Assembly: GCA_008711295.1 (NCBI GenBank)
Contig: VUYV01000146.1
Coordinates: forward strand, 2,255,086-2,319,085
Direction: 5' to 3'
DNA length: 64,000 nt
Origin: Anarhynchus alexandrinus
Lineage: Eukaryota; Chordata; Aves; Charadriiformes; Charadriidae
Position 1 is the first letter of the stretch. The number at the start of each line of letters is the position of its first letter. Under the pieces are notes generated by a model. That model was given only the letters and a program-made list of their open reading frames with translations. It was not told where the DNA came from and ran no database searches. Shown piece by piece: positions 60,728 through 64,000 of this stretch. Made by a program: the position numbers and the translations under genes.

Positions 60728-60794
60728 GAAGGATTTAAAATTTGTCAGTGACGTTGAGAAGGAAATGAGAATGCTTGTGGAAGCTGTGAATAAG
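60728..60794 (+). CDS. NFX1: NFX1 exon 21: last coding exon in the window
   Basis: Residues 999-1021, KDLKFVSDVEKEMRMLVEAV followed by NK. It leads directly to the R3H domain, which in human begins a few dozen residues later. Acceptor ttcttgcag, donor gtcagt, phase 0 at its 3' end. No R3H signature is visible in the remaining 3.2 kb, so the gene continues past the window. Confidence 0.95.
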
Positions 60795-61409
60795 GTCAGT
60801 ATTTGGATATTCTGTATGACTCACTATAAGAAACAGTTTTGTTTAGTTTCGGGGGAATTTGGTGTTACTGAACTTTAATAATACTAATAGTTACGAGTTG
60901 ACACTAGATCTGTTTGGGCTCCAATAGAGAGCACATTTTAATTATAAATAGAACAAAAGTTTTAAGAGACATAGTAGTTCAGGATCACTTTGGTGACAGC
61001 CAAGCTTTGTTTCAAGATTCAACTGGTGCTAGGCTTTAATGCATCAATGGATTATTAATTTTTGGATCTCCATTAATAAAGTATTAATCATCAAAGATGG
61101 TGTTTAAAGGTTCAGACTTTGAGGAGGAAAGCCTAGGTTCTTCTGATCACAAATTTGTTCACAAATTTGTGGATACCTTCCTGCATTTGCCAGTGTGTGA
61201 GGTAGTCCTCCTCCTTCTTAGTCAACAGCTGAACTTTCGCAAGGCTGTCAAATTCGTTCTTTAAATGTTTAGATTCACAATTACCAGTGTTCTGTTTAGA
61301 CACCCATTCTAGATCTGCATTATTCACATTGCTTACAAACTTCTGCGTGTGAGCTCATTTGGTAACAGTAGATTGACTTGTGTCCTGCTACATGAGGCTG
61401 TAGTTGTTT

Positions 61410-62835
61410 CACAGAATCGCAGAATATTTGAGGTTGGACGGGTTCTCTGGAGATCATCGTCTACAACCCCTCAACTCAAGCAGGGCCATCTAGAGCCAGT
61501 TGCCCAGGACCATGTCAAGATAGCTTCTGAATATCGCCAAGGACAGAGAGGCCACAACCTCCCCGGGCAACCTGTGCCAGTGCTGTCATCTTCATAGCAA
61601 AAAAAGCGTTTCCTGATGTTCAGAGAGAATCTCCTGTGTTTCAGTTTGTGCCCACTGCCTCTGGTCCTGTCACTGGGCACCACAGAGAAGAGCCTGGCTC
61701 CCTTCACGTATTTATAGACGTTGACAATATCACCCCTGGGCCTTCTCTTGTCCAGGCTGAACAATCCCAGCTCTCTCAGCCTTTCCTCAATGGAGAGATG
61801 CTCCAGTTCCTGAATCATCTTTCTGGCCCTTTACTGGACTCTCTCCAGTATGTCCGTGCTCTCTCTTGTCCTGGGGAACCCAGAACTGGACACAGTACTC
61901 CAGTTGTGACCTCACCAGTGCTGACTAGAGGGGATGAAGCACCTCCCTCAGCTTGCTGGCAATACTTTGCGTAATGCAGGCCAGGATACCATTAGCCTTC
62001 TTTGCCACAAGGCACATCAGTGGCTTATGTCAAGCTTGGTGTCCATCAGACCCCGAGGTCCTTTTCTGCCAAGCTGTTTTCTAGCTGGGTGGCCCCCAGC
62101 ATATACTGGTGTGTGGTGTTGTTCCTCACCAGGTGGGGGCTTAGCACTTCTACTTGCTGAACTTCCTGAGGTTTCTGTCAGCCCATTTCTCCAGCCTGTC
62201 AAGCTGGGTGGCAACACGCCCCTCTGGCCTATATCAGCCACTCCTCCCAGCTTTGTGTCATCAGCAAACTCGCTTGAGGGTATGCTCTGTCCTGTCATCC
62301 AAATCACTAATGAAGAACATGAAATGAACATCATGAAGATGTCAAACAGGACTGGACCAAGTATGCAGCCCTCCTCCTCTCCCCCCAGGGTACGCTGCTG
62401 GTTACCGGCCTCCAACCAGACTTGTGCTGCTCATCACCACCCTTAGGGCCTGGCCATTCAGCCAGTTTTCAATCCACCTCACTGTCTGCTCAGCCAGTCC
62501 CTACAGCTACAGCTTGAGGGGCTATGAAGCTCTTATGGGAGACAGTAAGAGAGACCTTACTGTAGACCTGGCAGACACTAGCCACTGCTCTCCCCTCATC
62601 TACCAGGCATGTCAGTTCATCGTAGAAGTTTATCAAGTTGGTGAAGCCATGCTGATTACTCTTGAGGAGTTTCTTGTCCTTCCTGGAAGGAAGGAACCTG
62701 GAAGTGGTTTCCAGGATCACCTGCTCCTTCACTTTCCCAGGGATCAAGGTGAGGCTCGCCAGCCTGTAGTTACGTGTGTCCTCCTTGCACATCTTGAAGA
62801 TAGGAGTGACAGCATGTGTGTAGGCCGTGCTCTGA
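61410..62835 (-). mobile_element. CR1 LINE, 1.4 kb, diverged, antisense
   Basis: The tail acagaatcgcagaatatttg is at the left. The - strand shows scattered CR1 blocks: [30 protein letters not shown] near 62270 and KQVILETTS-like sequence near 62720. Many frameshifts and small indels; older than the copies at 23.5, 36.4 and 58.0 kb. Confidence 0.88.
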
Positions 62836-62929
62836 CTTTCTTTTGCTTCAAAATGGTGGTGTGTATGGTGTAAAAGGGAACATGTCCCTTGCACTGTAAA
62901 GTTAACCTGCTCTTCTACTCAGTTCTTCT

Positions 62930-63340
62930 GGCATACCTTTTTATTTCTGAAAGTCTGAGGCTTTATTTTCTCCCTTGTTTCATCTTGCAACCCACAGGTA
63001 TTTATGTTGTCTTGGGCATTTCTCCGTGCCTGGTAAGTCTTATCTGTGTTGTTCGTTCAGGCCTGTGTCCAACCTGGCCAAGTCAACTCCCCCTTTTTAT
63101 GGAGCCAAAGATTCGATTAATATGTTTGACATGGAATAATGCAAGGAGACTGTTTTTAGTTGTTCTTCTGCCATGATCCCTAAGTCCTCCTTATGCTTGA
63201 GTCTGTGTTCAGTTGTTTGTTTATCGTGACTCCTAAATTCTTTCTGACTAAAGATGTGGCTTGTTTTCTTTGTTTCTCGATACAGAGCTTTACTTAGTTG
63301 TATTAAATATATTTTGCATGCTAGTCTATCAAGCATTCAG
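62930..63340 (-). mobile_element. Possible ancient LINE (CR1/L3-like) relic
   Basis: Word order such as ccatgatccctaagtcctcc, then gactcctaaattctttctga and ttgcatgctagtctatcaag recalls the reverse strand of very old CR1/L3 LINE coding sequence. No frame survives; the assignment is weak. Confidence 0.3.
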
Positions 63341-64000
63341 GTAGCTCTGCCTATATCAGTACTATGTCTTTCATAGTGATTACTTATGCTTACACATTTC
63401 ACTTTGACTTTTTTATTTTTTGCACTGTGTCCTTGAATATACCAACTTCAGCTTAACTGAATAAATGAGTAATAAAAGGGATTTTGATGCTTACAAGTTT
63501 TAGCATTAATATAGTTCAGCTGTATCTATCGTTATATGACTTTGCTTGCCTCATGAACATCTCCTCTAGACTCATCAGCATGTACTCATCTAGCATAGCA
63601 GAGTTGTTGATATATGTAGACAGACAAGACAGGAAATATTTGTGTCTTCCAGCTCTGTCTGCATACGGACAGATACTCTGATTTTTCTTCTGAGCATGGA
63701 ACCGTCACCACTTTTTTTTAAAGAAAGCATTAATAGTCCTCATAAATAGGTACAGAATCTGTAGAGTTTTCTTCTTTCAAATGCTTGTCTATATGCTGAA
63801 AGTGTTGTAATAGGTGAGAGGTTTATTACTATTTATTGCTAAGTAAAGATTATATCATGAGAGCATGTGATTACCCTGAAGACTTACGGAAATGATTGAC
63901 CACAGTTTCTCATCCAGTCACTATTCATAAGTTAGCTATTTTACAATCTAAGAGGAGACAGATATTCACCTTTTATTTACAGGGTAGCTACAATGTACCT

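Larger units (their letters stand above)
5991..60794 (+). other. NFX1: NFX1 gene, internal part (exons 2-21 of the coding region)
   Basis: NFX1 encodes a nuclear and cytoplasmic zinc-finger protein. It binds X-box promoter elements (MHC class II, TERT) and, through its PAM2 and R3H domains, poly(A)-binding protein and RNA. The joined exons give about 1,021 residues, numbered here from the split Gly at 5991: PAM2-like motif about 3-14, basic Ser-rich region to about 350, RING/PHD-like finger about 361-415, NFX1-type zinc knuckles about 446-893, linker to 1021. The human long isoform is about 1,120 residues; the missing parts are the few residues of exon 1 and the C-terminal R3H domain, both outside the window. 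All 20 junctions are GT-AG and frame-consistent, so the gene looks intact, not a pseudogene. The paralogue NFXL1 is less likely: the N-terminal region and the RING segment match NFX1 almost word for word. Exon numbers are by analogy with human and not verified. Confidence 0.96.
60795..64000 (+). other. Start of intron 21 of NFX1
   Basis: Runs to the window end. It contains a CR1 (61410-62835) and possibly an older LINE relic after it. No exon matching the R3H domain is visible. Confidence 0.75.

Noticed and set aside
1..64000. CRISPR arrays, operons, plasmid or phage functions, tRNA or rRNA genes
   Set aside because: No regular direct-repeat arrays, cloverleaf genes or compact gene clusters were seen; the window is an animal gene with intronic repeats.

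Overview
The window is a stretch of vertebrate, almost certainly bird, nuclear DNA. The evidence is one multi-exon gene on the + strand with very wide introns, many chicken-repeat-1 (CR1) LINE fragments ending in the typical ATTCTATG-like 3' tails, and long terminal repeats (LTRs) of avian endogenous retroviruses. There is no bacterial, plasmid or phage content and no operon.

The gene is NFX1 (nuclear transcription factor, X-box binding 1). I could place 20 consecutive coding exons between 5991 and 60794. All have AG acceptors and GT donors, all join in frame, and none contains a stop; together they encode about 1,021 residues. In order these are: a PABP-binding PAM2-like motif and a basic, Ser-rich N-terminal region (one 1,050-base exon); a RING/PHD-like C4HC3 finger split over two exons; eight to nine NFX1-type cysteine/histidine zinc knuckles over thirteen exons; and a linker leading to the R3H domain. 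The first exon (start codon, promoter) lies before the window. The R3H domain, stop codon and 3' UTR lie after it. By analogy with the human gene I number the exons 2 to 21. NFX1 is on human 9p13, a region that corresponds to the avian Z chromosome, so a sex-chromosome origin (Z, or a W copy) is likely but not proven here.

Layout: 1-5990 intron with three CR1 pieces; 5991-9683 exons 2-3; 9684-17950 large intron with two LTR-type pieces and a 1.27-kb antisense CR1; 17951-21668 exons 4-5 separated by two related LTRs in opposite orientation, one of them internally duplicated around a single N; 21669-30738 intron with three CR1 copies; 30739-39069 a dense block of eight exons (6-13) interrupted by a 1.4-kb sense CR1; 39070-45299 intron with a CR1 and a degenerate tandem repeat; 45300-53414 exons 14-20; 53415-60727 intron with another CR1; 60728-60794 exon 21; then a CR1-rich intron to the window end.

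I did not find an undescribed biological system. The points most worth checking are: a Phe-to-Ser change at the key position of the PAM2 motif; a duplicated LTR joined by one N and flanked by a perfect 5-bp target duplication (a hidden provirus or an assembly fault); and a 265-bp stretch of complete identity between two otherwise 5-10% diverged CR1 copies 34.5 kb apart (gene conversion or polishing artefact).
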